From: Anaerolineae bacterium
GTDB taxonomy: Bacteria > Chloroflexota > Anaerolineae > JACIWR01
Length of the DNA: 6,871 nucleotides
Assembly: GCA_021162125.1 (NCBI GenBank)
Contig: JAGGZG010000289.1
Location: forward strand, 1-6,871
Direction of reading: 5' to 3'
Shown here: one piece after another, positions 1 through 6,635 of the stretch
Numbering within the stretch: position 1 is the stretch's first letter
Layout of the letters: every line of letters starts with the position of its first letter
Notes under the pieces: generated by a model
What the model saw: only the letters and a program-made list of their open reading frames with translations
Told to the model about the DNA's origin: nothing
Databases searched by the model: none
Program-made: the position numbers and the translations under genes

Positions 1-1
1 G

Positions 2-655
2 CGCGTATCGCCCATCCTGATCGCCGGCAGCCTGGCGGCGGAGCCCGCCGCCATCGCCGCCGAGGTGGAGTCCCTGCGCCAGGAGCTATCCGACGAGACC
101 CGCGTGCGGGATTTAGCCCGGCGTTACACTACCGATGAGGCATTCCGCCGCGAGTTCAACGGGCGGGTGGGGCGCGTGCTGAGTGCTATCGAGCCGCCGC
201 CGGCAACGGCCGCCGCCGTGCCGGAAGCGATCACCGCTCTGGCCCAGGCGCAGGGCATCGAGGAGCAATTGGCCACCGACCTGCGCGGTGTAGCCCAGGC
301 CAAAGTGCGCGAAGAAGGTGCGCAGGTGGTCGTTTTCGGGCACACGCACCGCGCACTGTGCGCGCCGCTGGACGGCGGGATGTACCTCAACTCTGGCACG
401 TGGACCTGGCGGCGCAACTTCGAGGGGGCAGACCTGGAAACCTGGCGCGATTTCTACGCCCACCCTGAAAAGTACACCGAGCCGCACTACCTGACCTACG
501 TCCGCGTGGATTACGATGCGGACGGGCGGCCCACGGGCCGCGTGTTGGACTACAGCGGCCAACTCGTCATCGAATGCCCGCCGCCCGCGAAAGAAAAATC
601 CTGGTGGGCGAGATTCATCGCCTGGCTGAAGCAGTTGTTAGTCGTTAGCCGTTAG
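2..655 (+). CDS. Metallophosphoesterase, 3' part only (5' end outside window)
   Basis: The frame is open from the left edge, so the GTG at 65 is probably internal and the gene begins upstream. The visible 217 residues hold the last metal-binding motif of calcineurin-like metallophosphoesterases: a hydrophobic strand VVVFGHTH (GHTH at visible residues 113-116), then a short strand and LNSGTW, as in the UDP-2,3-diacylglucosamine hydrolase (LpxH)-like branch. The earlier D-x-H, GD and GNH motifs must lie upstream. Before GHTH there are about 100 mostly helical, Ala/Glu/Arg-rich residues, which suggests a cap or insertion. The C-terminus is Trp/Leu-rich and basic (SWWARFIAWLKQLL), which looks like an amphipathic membrane-association helix. 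The last codons (VVSR and stop) lie in a 7-bp tandem repeat. Family assignment is firm from the motif; substrate is unknown. Confidence 0.8.
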   Translation, partial: RVSPILIAGSLAAEPAAIAAEVESLRQELSDETRVRDLARRYTTDEAFRREFNGRVGRVLSAIEPPPATAAAVPEAITALAQAQGIEEQLATDLRGVAQAKVREEGAQVVVFGHTHRALCAPLDGGMYLNSGTWTWRRNFEGADLETWRDFYAHPEKYTEPHYLTYVRVDYDADGRPTGRVLDYSGQLVIECPPPAKEKSWWARFIAWLKQLLVVSR

Positions 656-692
656 TTGTTAGCCGTTAGTTGTTAGCGGTTAGCCGTTAGGG
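637..692 (+). repeat. Heptanucleotide tandem repeat, 8 units of GTTAGNN
   Basis: Eight contiguous 7-bp units start at 637, 644, 651, 658, 665, 672, 679 and 686; all begin GTTAG, and the last two bases are TC, CC, TT, CC, TT, CG, CC, GG. The TAG at 653-655 in the third unit is the stop codon of the upstream metallophosphoesterase. The unit length is not a multiple of 3 and each unit carries TAG (TAA on the other strand), so the array stops translation in all six frames. It resembles in style the short tandemly repeated repetitive (STRR) heptamers known from filamentous cyanobacteria; the link is only by analogy. Confidence 0.9.
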
Positions 693-771
693 TTTGCTGC
701 CTGGTTGAAGCGGCCGTTGGGAGTGGCAGTGGATTATACCGAGGGCGTATGAGAAGCGGATGGGATGAGCT

Positions 772-1515
772 ATGAACTGGTGGTTGGGCCCCGTCGCGCT
801 GGCGGTGTGTTGGATCGCTGCCGTGGGCGGTTGGACCTACGCGGACGCACGGCGGCTGGGCGCGCCACAGAAGCGGAGCCTGCGCCTGGCGCTGGCGGCC
901 ATTCTGTCACCGGCCCGCTACTGGTGGGGCGCACGCCTGATCCTGCTGCCCCGCGCCGAGCAGGAGCGCCTGCTCACCGAGGAGGCGGCCCGGCTGGGCC
1001 TGAACCGGGTGGATAGTGTGCGCTGTCCGCTGTGTGAGGCCGAGATCGAGCACGCCTGGACGATAGACGATTCCGGCCGGTTGGCTGTGAGACCAGGGCC
1101 GGTGAGTTGCCCGCAGTGCGATTTCCGCCTGGACGCCTGCCGCCACTGCCGCCATTTTCAACCGGGCGGCGCGGCCAACTCGCTTGGCGGCGTGGCCGAT
1201 TACACGCACGGAAGCTGTGGCATCCACAAGCGATCCCAGCCGGTGGAGAACTTCTGCACGCCGGGGATGGCGCGGCAACTCAGGGCCCGGGGCTACGATT
1301 ACCTGTCCGGCCCGGCACCCATCCTGGACTCCTACGTCCCACTCAGCGGCTGCCGGTCATTTGCCCTGGACGAGCGGCGGCTGCGGGCAAGCGGCGTCCG
1401 CCGGCCGGGCCTGCGCCAACGGGGGCTGCTGCGCTTACTGGCAATGTCTGGCGAGGCGGAAGATGAGGGGACTTCTCCAGAGCTACCCTCGTCCGAGGAA
1501 CAGTGGCTACTCTGA
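772..1515 (+). CDS. Membrane-anchored Cys-rich (Zn-ribbon-like) protein of unknown function
   Basis: A 247-residue protein I do not recognise as a named family. An in-frame TGA at 766-768 lies just upstream, so ATG 772 is the first possible start; the Shine-Dalgarno is weak. Residues 5-24 form a hydrophobic segment, a likely N-terminal membrane anchor, and 38-60 are moderately hydrophobic. Two Cys groups follow: CPLC (85-88) with CPQC (113-116), spaced as in a zinc ribbon, then CRHC (123-126), C149 in SCGIHK and C162 in NFC. The second group, CxxCxxF followed by two single Cys 13 residues apart, resembles small four-Cys metal or Fe-S modules, but this is only a pattern likeness. A long Arg-rich stretch (199-222) and an acidic tail (228-244) end the protein. 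It is separated by repeat-bearing spacer on the left and AT-rich spacer on the right, so it may be transcribed alone. Confidence 0.75.
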   Translation: MNWWLGPVALAVCWIAAVGGWTYADARRLGAPQKRSLRLALAAILSPARYWWGARLILLPRAEQERLLTEEAARLGLNRVDSVRCPLCEAEIEHAWTIDDSGRLAVRPGPVSCPQCDFRLDACRHCRHFQPGGAANSLGGVADYTHGSCGIHKRSQPVENFCTPGMARQLRARGYDYLSGPAPILDSYVPLSGCRSFALDERRLRASGVRRPGLRQRGLLRLLAMSGEAEDEGTSPELPSSEEQWLL

Positions 1516-1589
1516 TTGCTGGAGGAATATACTGAGCGCATTTTGATTTTGTGAATTTTGTTGGTGACAGAAAGAGTACCACAGATGCG

Positions 1590-1667
1590 GAAATACACGA
1601 TGTTCAACTGTAAGCTGAGACAAAATGTTCCCTTTTGGTCCTCAAAGACGTGATTATCGTGTATTTC
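1590..1667. repeat. 12-bp perfect inverted repeat in AT-rich spacer
   Basis: GAAATACACGAT at 1590-1601 is exactly complementary to ATCGTGTATTTC at 1656-1667, with 54 bp between. The enclosed part contains a smaller complementary pair, CAAAA (1621-1625) and TTTTG (1633-1637), so the whole could fold as a nested stem. The surrounding 1516-1749 spacer is visibly richer in A+T than the genes. I see no target-site duplication at the ends (GATGCG on the left, TCTATCC on the right) and no T-run directly after the right arm, so neither a miniature transposon nor an intrinsic terminator is well supported. A structured leader RNA or an operator pair are other options. Confidence 0.6.
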
Positions 1668-1701
1668 TCTATCCGAGGTATTCTCCCCCCACGCGCATAA
1701 T

Positions 1702-1731
1702 TTCACACTTTTCAAATGCGCTAAGTATACC
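1702..1731 (+). promoter_or_regulatory. Possible sigma-70-type promoter for the PHP gene and downstream cluster
   Basis: TTCACA (1702-1707) matches the -35 consensus at five of six bases. TATACC (1726-1731), 18 bp downstream, matches the -10 at four of six. Transcription would begin about 1738, giving a very short leader just ahead of GGAG (1739-1742), which is 7 bp from the ATG at 1750. It lies in the only AT-rich spacer of the window and precedes four closely spaced genes. The hexamers are imperfect and AT-rich sequence yields chance matches. Confidence 0.3.
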
Positions 1732-1749
1732 CATGAACGGAGCGACTAC

Positions 1750-2604
1750 ATGATCACTTGGAACCTGCACGCACATACCACGACGTCGGATGGAGACCTG
1801 AGCGCAGAAGAACTGGTTCAGCGCGCTGTTGATGAGGGCCTCAGCGGGATCGCCATCACCGACCATTTTCCCTTCCCTTACGAGCCTGACCAACCCGTTG
1901 ATTGGGCTACGTCAAGACGGGTCTTTGAGCGGCACCTGCGGGTAGTCGAGGCCCTGCAACACAAGGTAGACGGTCTGGAGATCCTGAAGGGTGCCGAAGT
2001 TGAGTACGTGCCATCGCTGGACACTCTGGCGCACTGGCTGCGCGGGCTTGACCTGGATTTCGTTATGGGCGGCGTCCATATACTGGACGGGTGGGTGGTG
2101 GATTGGTCGGAGGAGATATTCTGCCAGGGGCGCAAGCGTTTCGGCGGATGGCGAACAGCTATCGAGTGTTATTATGACGCCGTGGGTGAGCTGGCCGAAA
2201 GCGGTCTGGTGGACAGCATCGCCCACCTTGACGTGGTGAAGAAGTACAATCCACAGTCGCGCTTCTTTGATGAGGATGCACCCTGGTACCGGCGGGCGGT
2301 CGAGCACTGCCTGGAGCGGATCGCACGCACTGGGGTCGCCATAGAGGTGAATACCGCCGGATTGCGGCGGCCGGCTGCCGACCTGTACCCGAGCGACTGG
2401 ATCCTGCGCCGGGCCAGGGAGTTAGAGATCCCGGTGACGGTGGGCACGGACTTCCACCGCACCCACGACCGGGTCAGCGATGGCCTGTCCGTGGCCGAGG
2501 CCGCCCTGCGGGCCGCCGGTTACGAGAGCTTTCTGATCTTCAGGGCCAGACAGGCCGAGACACTCAGCTTCAGTGTTCCTTCACAAGACAGGGCTTGGGC
2601 TTGA
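1750..2604 (+). CDS. PHP-domain metal-dependent phosphoesterase, histidinol-phosphatase (HisK)-like
   Basis: A 284-residue protein with the full polymerase-and-histidinol-phosphatase (PHP) metal site: HAHTTTSDG at residues 7-15 (H7, H9, D14), TDH at 37-39, GAEVEY at 81-86 (E83), GGVH at 107-110, AHLD at 158-161, EVN at 199-201, and GTDFH at 232-236 (D234, H236). PHP enzymes hydrolyse phosphoesters in a trinuclear metal site. The motif YYDAVGELAESGLVDSIAHLD and the overall length resemble HisK/HisJ-type histidinol-phosphate phosphatases, which make L-histidinol. No other his gene is nearby, so another phosphomonoester substrate is possible. GGAG at 1739-1742 supports the ATG. It is the first of four close, same-strand genes. 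No signal peptide or membrane segment is visible, so it is probably cytoplasmic. The family is certain; the substrate is not. Confidence 0.9.
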   Translation: MITWNLHAHTTTSDGDLSAEELVQRAVDEGLSGIAITDHFPFPYEPDQPVDWATSRRVFERHLRVVEALQHKVDGLEILKGAEVEYVPSLDTLAHWLRGLDLDFVMGGVHILDGWVVDWSEEIFCQGRKRFGGWRTAIECYYDAVGELAESGLVDSIAHLDVVKKYNPQSRFFDEDAPWYRRAVEHCLERIARTGVAIEVNTAGLRRPAADLYPSDWILRRARELEIPVTVGTDFHRTHDRVSDGLSVAEAALRAAGYESFLIFRARQAETLSFSVPSQDRAWA

Positions 2605-2609
2605 GTGGA

Positions 2610-2633
2610 GCAGACATTCCTGTCTGCCGCTAC
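2610..2633 (-). repeat. REP-like palindrome with GTAG foot
   Basis: GCAGACA (2610-2616), loop TTCC and TGTCTGC (2621-2627) form a perfect 7-bp hairpin six bases after the PHP stop. Read on the - strand, GTAG (2633-2630), two bases, then the hairpin gives the classic layout of a repetitive extragenic palindrome, in which a GTAG tetranucleotide precedes the stem. There is no T-run, so an intrinsic terminator is unlikely. Copy number in the genome cannot be seen here. Confidence 0.6.
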
Positions 2634-2660
2634 GACTGGGAAAATTGAAAGGGGGGAATC

Positions 2661-3587
2661 ATGAAGCCGTTTCGCAAGCACGTGGCCATCGCCATTGACG
2701 GCGGTGGGATCCGAGGGGTGATAGTCACCCGCGCACTGGCCGTGCTCGAGGAGCACCTGGGCCAGAGCTGCGGGGAGATTTTCTCCCTGGCGGCGGGCAC
2801 GTCCACCGGCAGCATCATCTCGGCGGGCATCGGCCTGAAGTTGAGCGGGGCCGAGATGTACGCCCTGTACTGCAAGCTGGGGGCCACGGTATTTCCCAGG
2901 ACCTGGCGGTATTACCTCTGGCCGCTGTGTCGCTACAAGTATCCCAACGATCCGCTGATTGCTGCCCTCAAGGGCGTGGTCGGCGAGATGACCATGGGCG
3001 AGTTCTGGACGTCCGGGCCGAAAAGAGACGTGGTGATCACTGTGCGCGACCTGGTGGAGAACCGCACCCGGTTCGTCAAACCGTGGAAGCCGGAATACCA
3101 GAATTGGAAGGTGTGGAAGGCCGTGTTGGGCAGTTGCTCAGTGCCCACCTACTTCCCGGTAGTAGACGGCCGCTACGTGGACGGTGGGGTCAGCTCTTAC
3201 GGGAATCCCTGCTACCTGGCCGCGTATGAAGCACAGTTCTGCTTGAACTGGAATCCGCAGGAGACCACTTTGATCAGCCTGGGCACCGGCCGGGTGCGGA
3301 ATTCCATCAAGGAGGGCGAGGCCAACCGCTGGTTCCCCTGGAACTGGATCGGCCCTGTGCTGGACACTTTCACGACCGACGCCGCCGACCTGCAAGTGCG
3401 CCTGGTGCGCCAGTTCTTCCCCGACCTGGACTTCCGCCGCTTTCAGATTGACCTGGACAAACCCATCGGTATGGACGACGTATCCAAGATTGATGAACTG
3501 ACCGAATACGGCGACAGGCTGGGGCAGATGATTATCAACGACGAGGTGGATTCCTACGTGGTGCGGCCGGCGGGAGCGGCTCTGTAG
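2661..3587 (+). CDS. Patatin-like phospholipase (lipid acyl hydrolase)
   Basis: A 308-residue protein with all patatin landmarks: oxyanion-hole loop DGGGIRG (13-19), nucleophile elbow GTSTG with Ser48 (46-50), and catalytic Asp174 in the DGG motif (174-176). PTYFP (162-166) and LISLGTG (204-210) are further conserved strand and loop segments. Patatins hydrolyse acyl chains from phospholipids or lipids through a Ser-Asp dyad. No signal peptide, transmembrane segment or extra domain is visible, so it is likely cytoplasmic or peripheral at the inner leaflet. AAAGGGGGG ending 4 bases before ATG is a clear ribosome site. It lies 56 bp after the PHP gene and 29 bp before the Zn-ribbon/TPR gene. Some patatins are effectors of antiphage systems such as CBASS (CapV), but no nucleotide cyclase or sensor gene is present here. 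Its TAG stop lies in a palindrome. Confidence 0.92.
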   Translation: MKPFRKHVAIAIDGGGIRGVIVTRALAVLEEHLGQSCGEIFSLAAGTSTGSIISAGIGLKLSGAEMYALYCKLGATVFPRTWRYYLWPLCRYKYPNDPLIAALKGVVGEMTMGEFWTSGPKRDVVITVRDLVENRTRFVKPWKPEYQNWKVWKAVLGSCSVPTYFPVVDGRYVDGGVSSYGNPCYLAAYEAQFCLNWNPQETTLISLGTGRVRNSIKEGEANRWFPWNWIGPVLDTFTTDAADLQVRLVRQFFPDLDFRRFQIDLDKPIGMDDVSKIDELTEYGDRLGQMIINDEVDSYVVRPAGAAL

Positions 3588-3600
3588 GTGCGACGCACCT
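3584..3600 (+). repeat. Palindrome overlapping the patatin stop codon, GTAG foot
   Basis: AGGTGCGACGCACCT (3586-3600) is a perfect palindrome around one central base, folding as a 6-bp stem with loop GAC. The bases at its left end read GTAG (3584-3587) and supply the patatin TAG stop (3585-3587). This repeats the GTAG-plus-hairpin layout seen after the PHP gene, though with a different stem and orientation. It fills the short gap before the next gene. Confidence 0.55.
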
Positions 3601-3616
3601 TGACGGGAGCGAGAAT

Positions 3617-4225
3617 ATGGACGACGAGGCGAACACAGGTCTGGGCACATTGCAGCGTCCCATCAAAGTCAACAGCCCCGAATTCGAGTACGTATACGTG
3701 GCCAACCAACGCTGTCCCTGTGGCGGGGATTACACCATCGTCCGCCAGGCGCTGATGCTCACCACCCCGCCAAGTGATCGCCTGGAGTGCCGCTGCCAGC
3801 AATGTGATCGGGAACGTGTCTTCGTCTTCGACATCGGCAGCTTCTTCGGCCAGTCCGAGAAATACGGGCGTTTCGCCAAGACTGACCGTCACTTCCACGA
3901 GGCACTGCTCCGACTTAGAATCGGTCAGCTCACGCAAGCAGAGGAGCGGTTCCTCCGCGTGATTGACCCCGACGAAGGTGAGCCGAACTTTGCCTGGGCA
4001 CTATTTTACCTGGGCAGCCTGTACCTGGAATTGGAGCGCCCGGCCGAGGCCTACGAGTACCTGAGCCGCGCCGTTGACATCCAGCCCCTGGACGCTCCCC
4101 TGCACCAGATGTTAGCTTTTGCCTGCCGGCTCCTGGGGCGAGAGAAAGAAGCCCGCCAGCAATTGGCGATCATGCTGGAGCTGGAAAGACGCTTCGGCGT
4201 GAGCGACGCCGAGGGCGAGGTATAA
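3617..4225 (+). CDS. Zn-ribbon/TPR protein of unknown function
   Basis: A 202-residue soluble-looking protein in two parts. Residues 30-75 hold CPCG (C33, C35) and ECRCQQC (C58, C60, C63), a pattern fit for a small zinc ribbon. Residues 90-190 are helical and TPR-like: three helix pairs with the typical small/large pattern, the clearest being FAWALFYLGSLYLELERPAEAYEYLSRA-type sequence around 126-152 with A-E-A-Y and P157 after the second helix. TPRs bind partner proteins, so an adaptor or regulator of a neighbour is a reasonable guess. Start: GGGAG (3605-3609) lies 7 bp before ATG 3617. It is placed between the patatin and the glycosyltransferase with short gaps (29 and 22 bp), which suggests shared transcription. 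No named family recognised. Confidence 0.75.
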   Translation: MDDEANTGLGTLQRPIKVNSPEFEYVYVANQRCPCGGDYTIVRQALMLTTPPSDRLECRCQQCDRERVFVFDIGSFFGQSEKYGRFAKTDRHFHEALLRLRIGQLTQAEERFLRVIDPDEGEPNFAWALFYLGSLYLELERPAEAYEYLSRAVDIQPLDAPLHQMLAFACRLLGREKEARQQLAIMLELERRFGVSDAEGEV

Positions 4226-4247
4226 ACACAATACGGTTAGTGAAGGA

Positions 4248-6635
4248 ATGGCAGCAACTTCTCAAGCTCAAACTCAATCTGCACAAGAACGAAGGGCGCG
4301 GGCCGTCGCCCTGGCATTGGTCACGGCCATCGTCCTCCTGGCCTTTGGCCTGCGAGTCTATCGCCTGGAGGCGAAAAGTGTGTGGTGGGATGAAGGGCTG
4401 GCCGCCTGGGCCGCGCGCCAGGACCTGGTCTCCAGCGCGCTGTGGTGTGCCAGTGACGTGCACCCGCCGTTGTATTTCTGGATGCTGCACTTCTGGCGGC
4501 TGGGCAGCGGGGATAGCGAGTTCGGCCTGCGGTTTCTCTCCGTCGGGTGCGGAGTGCTGGCCGTGGCCGCGCTCTACCGCCTGGGCCGCGCCCTGAGCGA
4601 CCGCCCAACCGGCATTTTGGCTGCTCTGCTCCTGGCCACGGCGCGCTTCACCCTGTGGTGGTCGCAGGAGATGCGCATGTACATCCTGGCCGCGCTGCTG
4701 GCGACGCTTTCCCTGTGGGGGTTGGTCGGCATCTGGCGGCGCGGCCGGGCCCGCGACTGGGTGCTGTACGTGGTAAGCACCATCGCTGCCCTGTACACCC
4801 TGTACCTCTCCGTGTCCGTACTGGTCATCGAGAACCTGTTCGTCCTGTTGTTACTGCGCCGCCAGCGGGAGCGGCGACGTTTTCTGTTGAGCTGGGCGGC
4901 TGCCCAGAGCGCGATTCTGCTCGCCTTCCTGCCCTGGTTGATTCTGGCGGTGCAGCGGATGCGCACCTGGTCCTCGACGCAGCCCTTCGAGTTCGACGCA
5001 TTCCTGCGCCTTTACTGGACGGTGTTGGCCACAGGGATTCCGGTGAGCGTGGAGACGCACCTGCTCCAGACAGGGCTGGTAGCTCTCGTCTTTGCCATCG
5101 GTCTGGGGGCAGTGCTGTGGTCCGCCCGGCGTGACGCGGATACGCGATTGGGCCTGGTGCTGCTGTTACTTTGCCTGATCCTGCCACCTCTCGTCGTCTA
5201 TCTGGTCTCGCTGCCCCGCACGCTATTCTACGCGCCGCAGATCACCCCCCGTTATCTGCTGATTTTCGCTCCGATGTTCTATCTCTCGCTCGCCTGGGGA
5301 CTGCGCAGCCTGGGCCGTCGCCACTGGGTCATCGCCCTGCTACCCGCCCTGGCGGTGGGTTGGGTGTTCTACTTCGAGCTGGAGGATTACTTCTCCGGCC
5401 GTTACCTGCTGGACGATTACAAGTCGTTGGCCTCCACTCTGCGGGCCTACTATCGTCCCAGCGATGCCGTGGTACTGTACACCGACGTGGACTGGCCAGT
5501 GTTCGCCTACCACTGGGCTGGCCCCTGGCGGGGTGTGCCCAATCCCGTCCACTACTCCTCCCAGGCGGCAGCAGACTTCCTGCAGCCCATCTGGGACGAC
5601 GCCGAGGGGGTCTGGCTGGTGGTCACGCCCTACGCGGGGAGCAGTGACCCGCAGCGAAACATCCCCAACTGGCTGGAGAGCCGGGCGCGGCGCGTGGAGT
5701 GTTTCCACTTCGAAGACAAAGACCTGTGCCTGTATGCACGCACCCCGGAACGGGCACGCACTGCTCTGGTACTGGCCCAACTCCCCTCCCCCGCGCGCGG
5801 GGTTAGGGGTGGGGGTTTCCCCCACCCGATGCACGTCCCTCTGGGGAATGGCCTGACTCTGGTGGGCTACGAGCAGGCCATCACCCGCTTCCAGAGCGGG
5901 GACGTTGTTCACCTTTTCCTGTGCTGGCATGGGGACGCGGCGGGCCAGGTCGAGGTGGGATTGGTAGACGGGCTGGGACAGGCGCACGAAACCACGCGCG
6001 TGGAGGTCAATCCGGCGCAATGGGGCACGGAGGGCACTGGTCGCACCCAGGTGGACCTGGTGATCACCCAGCGCGTAGCCAGCGGGGAATACGCTTTCGC
6101 CGTCCGCGCTGAGGGCACAGAGGATTGGGCGGCACGATTCGGCAAGGCAGCGGTGCGCCAGACGCGCAAGCCGGGTCTGCCCCCGTCCGAGGTAACCATC
6201 TCCCATCCGCTGAACCTGGTACTCGGCGAACACATCCGGCTGCTGGGTTACGACCTGGAGGCCACCACCTATCGTCCCGGCGACACGGTGCACCTGACGC
6301 TGTACTGGCTGGCCGACGGGCCGGTGAATCGGCGCTACAAGGTATTCACTCACCTGCTAGGCGACACTTATAACCCCGCCTCAGGCAACTTTCTGTGGGG
6401 GCAGCGGGACAGCGAGCCCGTGGGTGGCAAGCAACCGACCACCCTGTGGCTGCCTGGCGAGGTCATCGTGGACCGGTACGCCATCCCGCTCTCGGCTCAA
6501 GCGCCACCTGGTCGTTACCAGATCGAGGTGGGGATGTACGAAGGGGCGAGCGGTGAGCGGCTGATTGTATCCGATGATCAGGGTCAGCCGCTAGGCGACC
6601 ACGTCACTCTGGAAGAGGTGCGAGTGGTACGGTAG
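4248..6635 (+). CDS. GT39/ArnT-like membrane glycosyltransferase with two C-terminal beta-sandwich modules
   Basis: A 795-residue protein. Residues about 18-375 form a GT-C fold: many hydrophobic helices (for example 19-38, 98-112, 121-134, 172-203, 213-235, 275-291, 302-320, 336-350, 360-376) with the first-loop acidic motif WWDEG (46-50, D48/E49), VHPPLYF (71-77) and SQEMRMY (139-145), characteristic of the PMT_2/GT39 and ArnT-like group. Such enzymes transfer a sugar from a polyprenyl-phosphate donor to protein or lipid outside the membrane. Residues 377-510 look like a soluble extracytoplasmic domain. The C-terminus holds two related modules that start LGNGLTLVGYEQ (532) and LGEHIRLLGYDL (659), each followed by a GD-V-HL-L-W strand pattern. 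Residues 512-527 are encoded by a GC palindrome. The start is uncertain: AAGGA abuts the ATG with no spacing. Acceptor and donor are unknown. Confidence 0.88.
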   Translation: MAATSQAQTQSAQERRARAVALALVTAIVLLAFGLRVYRLEAKSVWWDEGLAAWAARQDLVSSALWCASDVHPPLYFWMLHFWRLGSGDSEFGLRFLSVGCGVLAVAALYRLGRALSDRPTGILAALLLATARFTLWWSQEMRMYILAALLATLSLWGLVGIWRRGRARDWVLYVVSTIAALYTLYLSVSVLVIENLFVLLLLRRQRERRRFLLSWAAAQSAILLAFLPWLILAVQRMRTWSSTQPFEFDAFLRLYWTVLATGIPVSVETHLLQTGLVALVFAIGLGAVLWSARRDADTRLGLVLLLLCLILPPLVVYLVSLPRTLFYAPQITPRYLLIFAPMFYLSLAWGLRSLGRRHWVIALLPALAVGWVFYFELEDYFSGRYLLDDYKSLASTLRAYYRPSDAVVLYTDVDWPVFAYHWAGPWRGVPNPVHYSSQAAADFLQPIWDDAEGVWLVVTPYAGSSDPQRNIPNWLESRARRVECFHFEDKDLCLYARTPERARTALVLAQLPSPARGVRGGGFPHPMHVPLGNGLTLVGYEQAITRFQSGDVVHLFLCWHGDAAGQVEVGLVDGLGQAHETTRVEVNPAQWGTEGTGRTQVDLVITQRVASGEYAFAVRAEGTEDWAARFGKAAVRQTRKPGLPPSEVTISHPLNLVLGEHIRLLGYDLEATTYRPGDTVHLTLYWLADGPVNRRYKVFTHLLGDTYNPASGNFLWGQRDSEPVGGKQPTTLWLPGEVIVDRYAIPLSAQAPPGRYQIEVGMYEGASGERLIVSDDQGQPLGDHVTLEEVRVVR
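5781..5827 (+). repeat. GC-rich double palindrome inserted in frame in the glycosyltransferase gene
   Basis: CCCCGCGCGCGGGG (5789-5802) is a perfect 14-bp palindrome. Directly after it, GGGTGGGGG (5807-5815), loop TTT and CCCCCACCC (5819-5827) form a perfect 9-bp hairpin. Together they encode the low-complexity peptide LPSPARGVRGGGFPHP (residues 512-527), between the extracytoplasmic domain and the first beta-sandwich module. The base composition and symmetry are unlike the flanking coding sequence, which suggests an inserted repeat that kept the frame. Confidence 0.6.

Noticed and set aside
637..692. CRISPR-like array
   Set aside because: Period is 7 bp with no spacers; a simple tandem repeat.
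765..1016. ATG at 765 with an 83-codon frame overlapping the Cys-rich protein gene
   Set aside because: The product is low-complexity Arg/Gly/Ala sequence, while the frame from 772 has paired CxxC motifs and a membrane segment.
1590..1667. Miniature transposable element with 12-bp terminal repeats
   Set aside because: No target-site duplication at either end and no second copy visible; kept only as an inverted repeat.
2610..2627. Hairpin after the PHP gene as an intrinsic terminator
   Set aside because: No T-run follows, and the next gene begins only about 30 bp on with a strong ribosome site.
2661..3587. Patatin as the effector of a CBASS-type antiphage system
   Set aside because: No cyclase, sensor or other defence gene lies in the window; neighbours are a PHP phosphoesterase, a TPR protein and a glycosyltransferase.
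5340..6353. 337-codon open frame on the - strand
   Set aside because: It lies fully antisense to the glycosyltransferase gene, whose + frame has clear GT-C motifs; the - product shows no recognisable domain. Long antisense frames are common in GC-rich genes.
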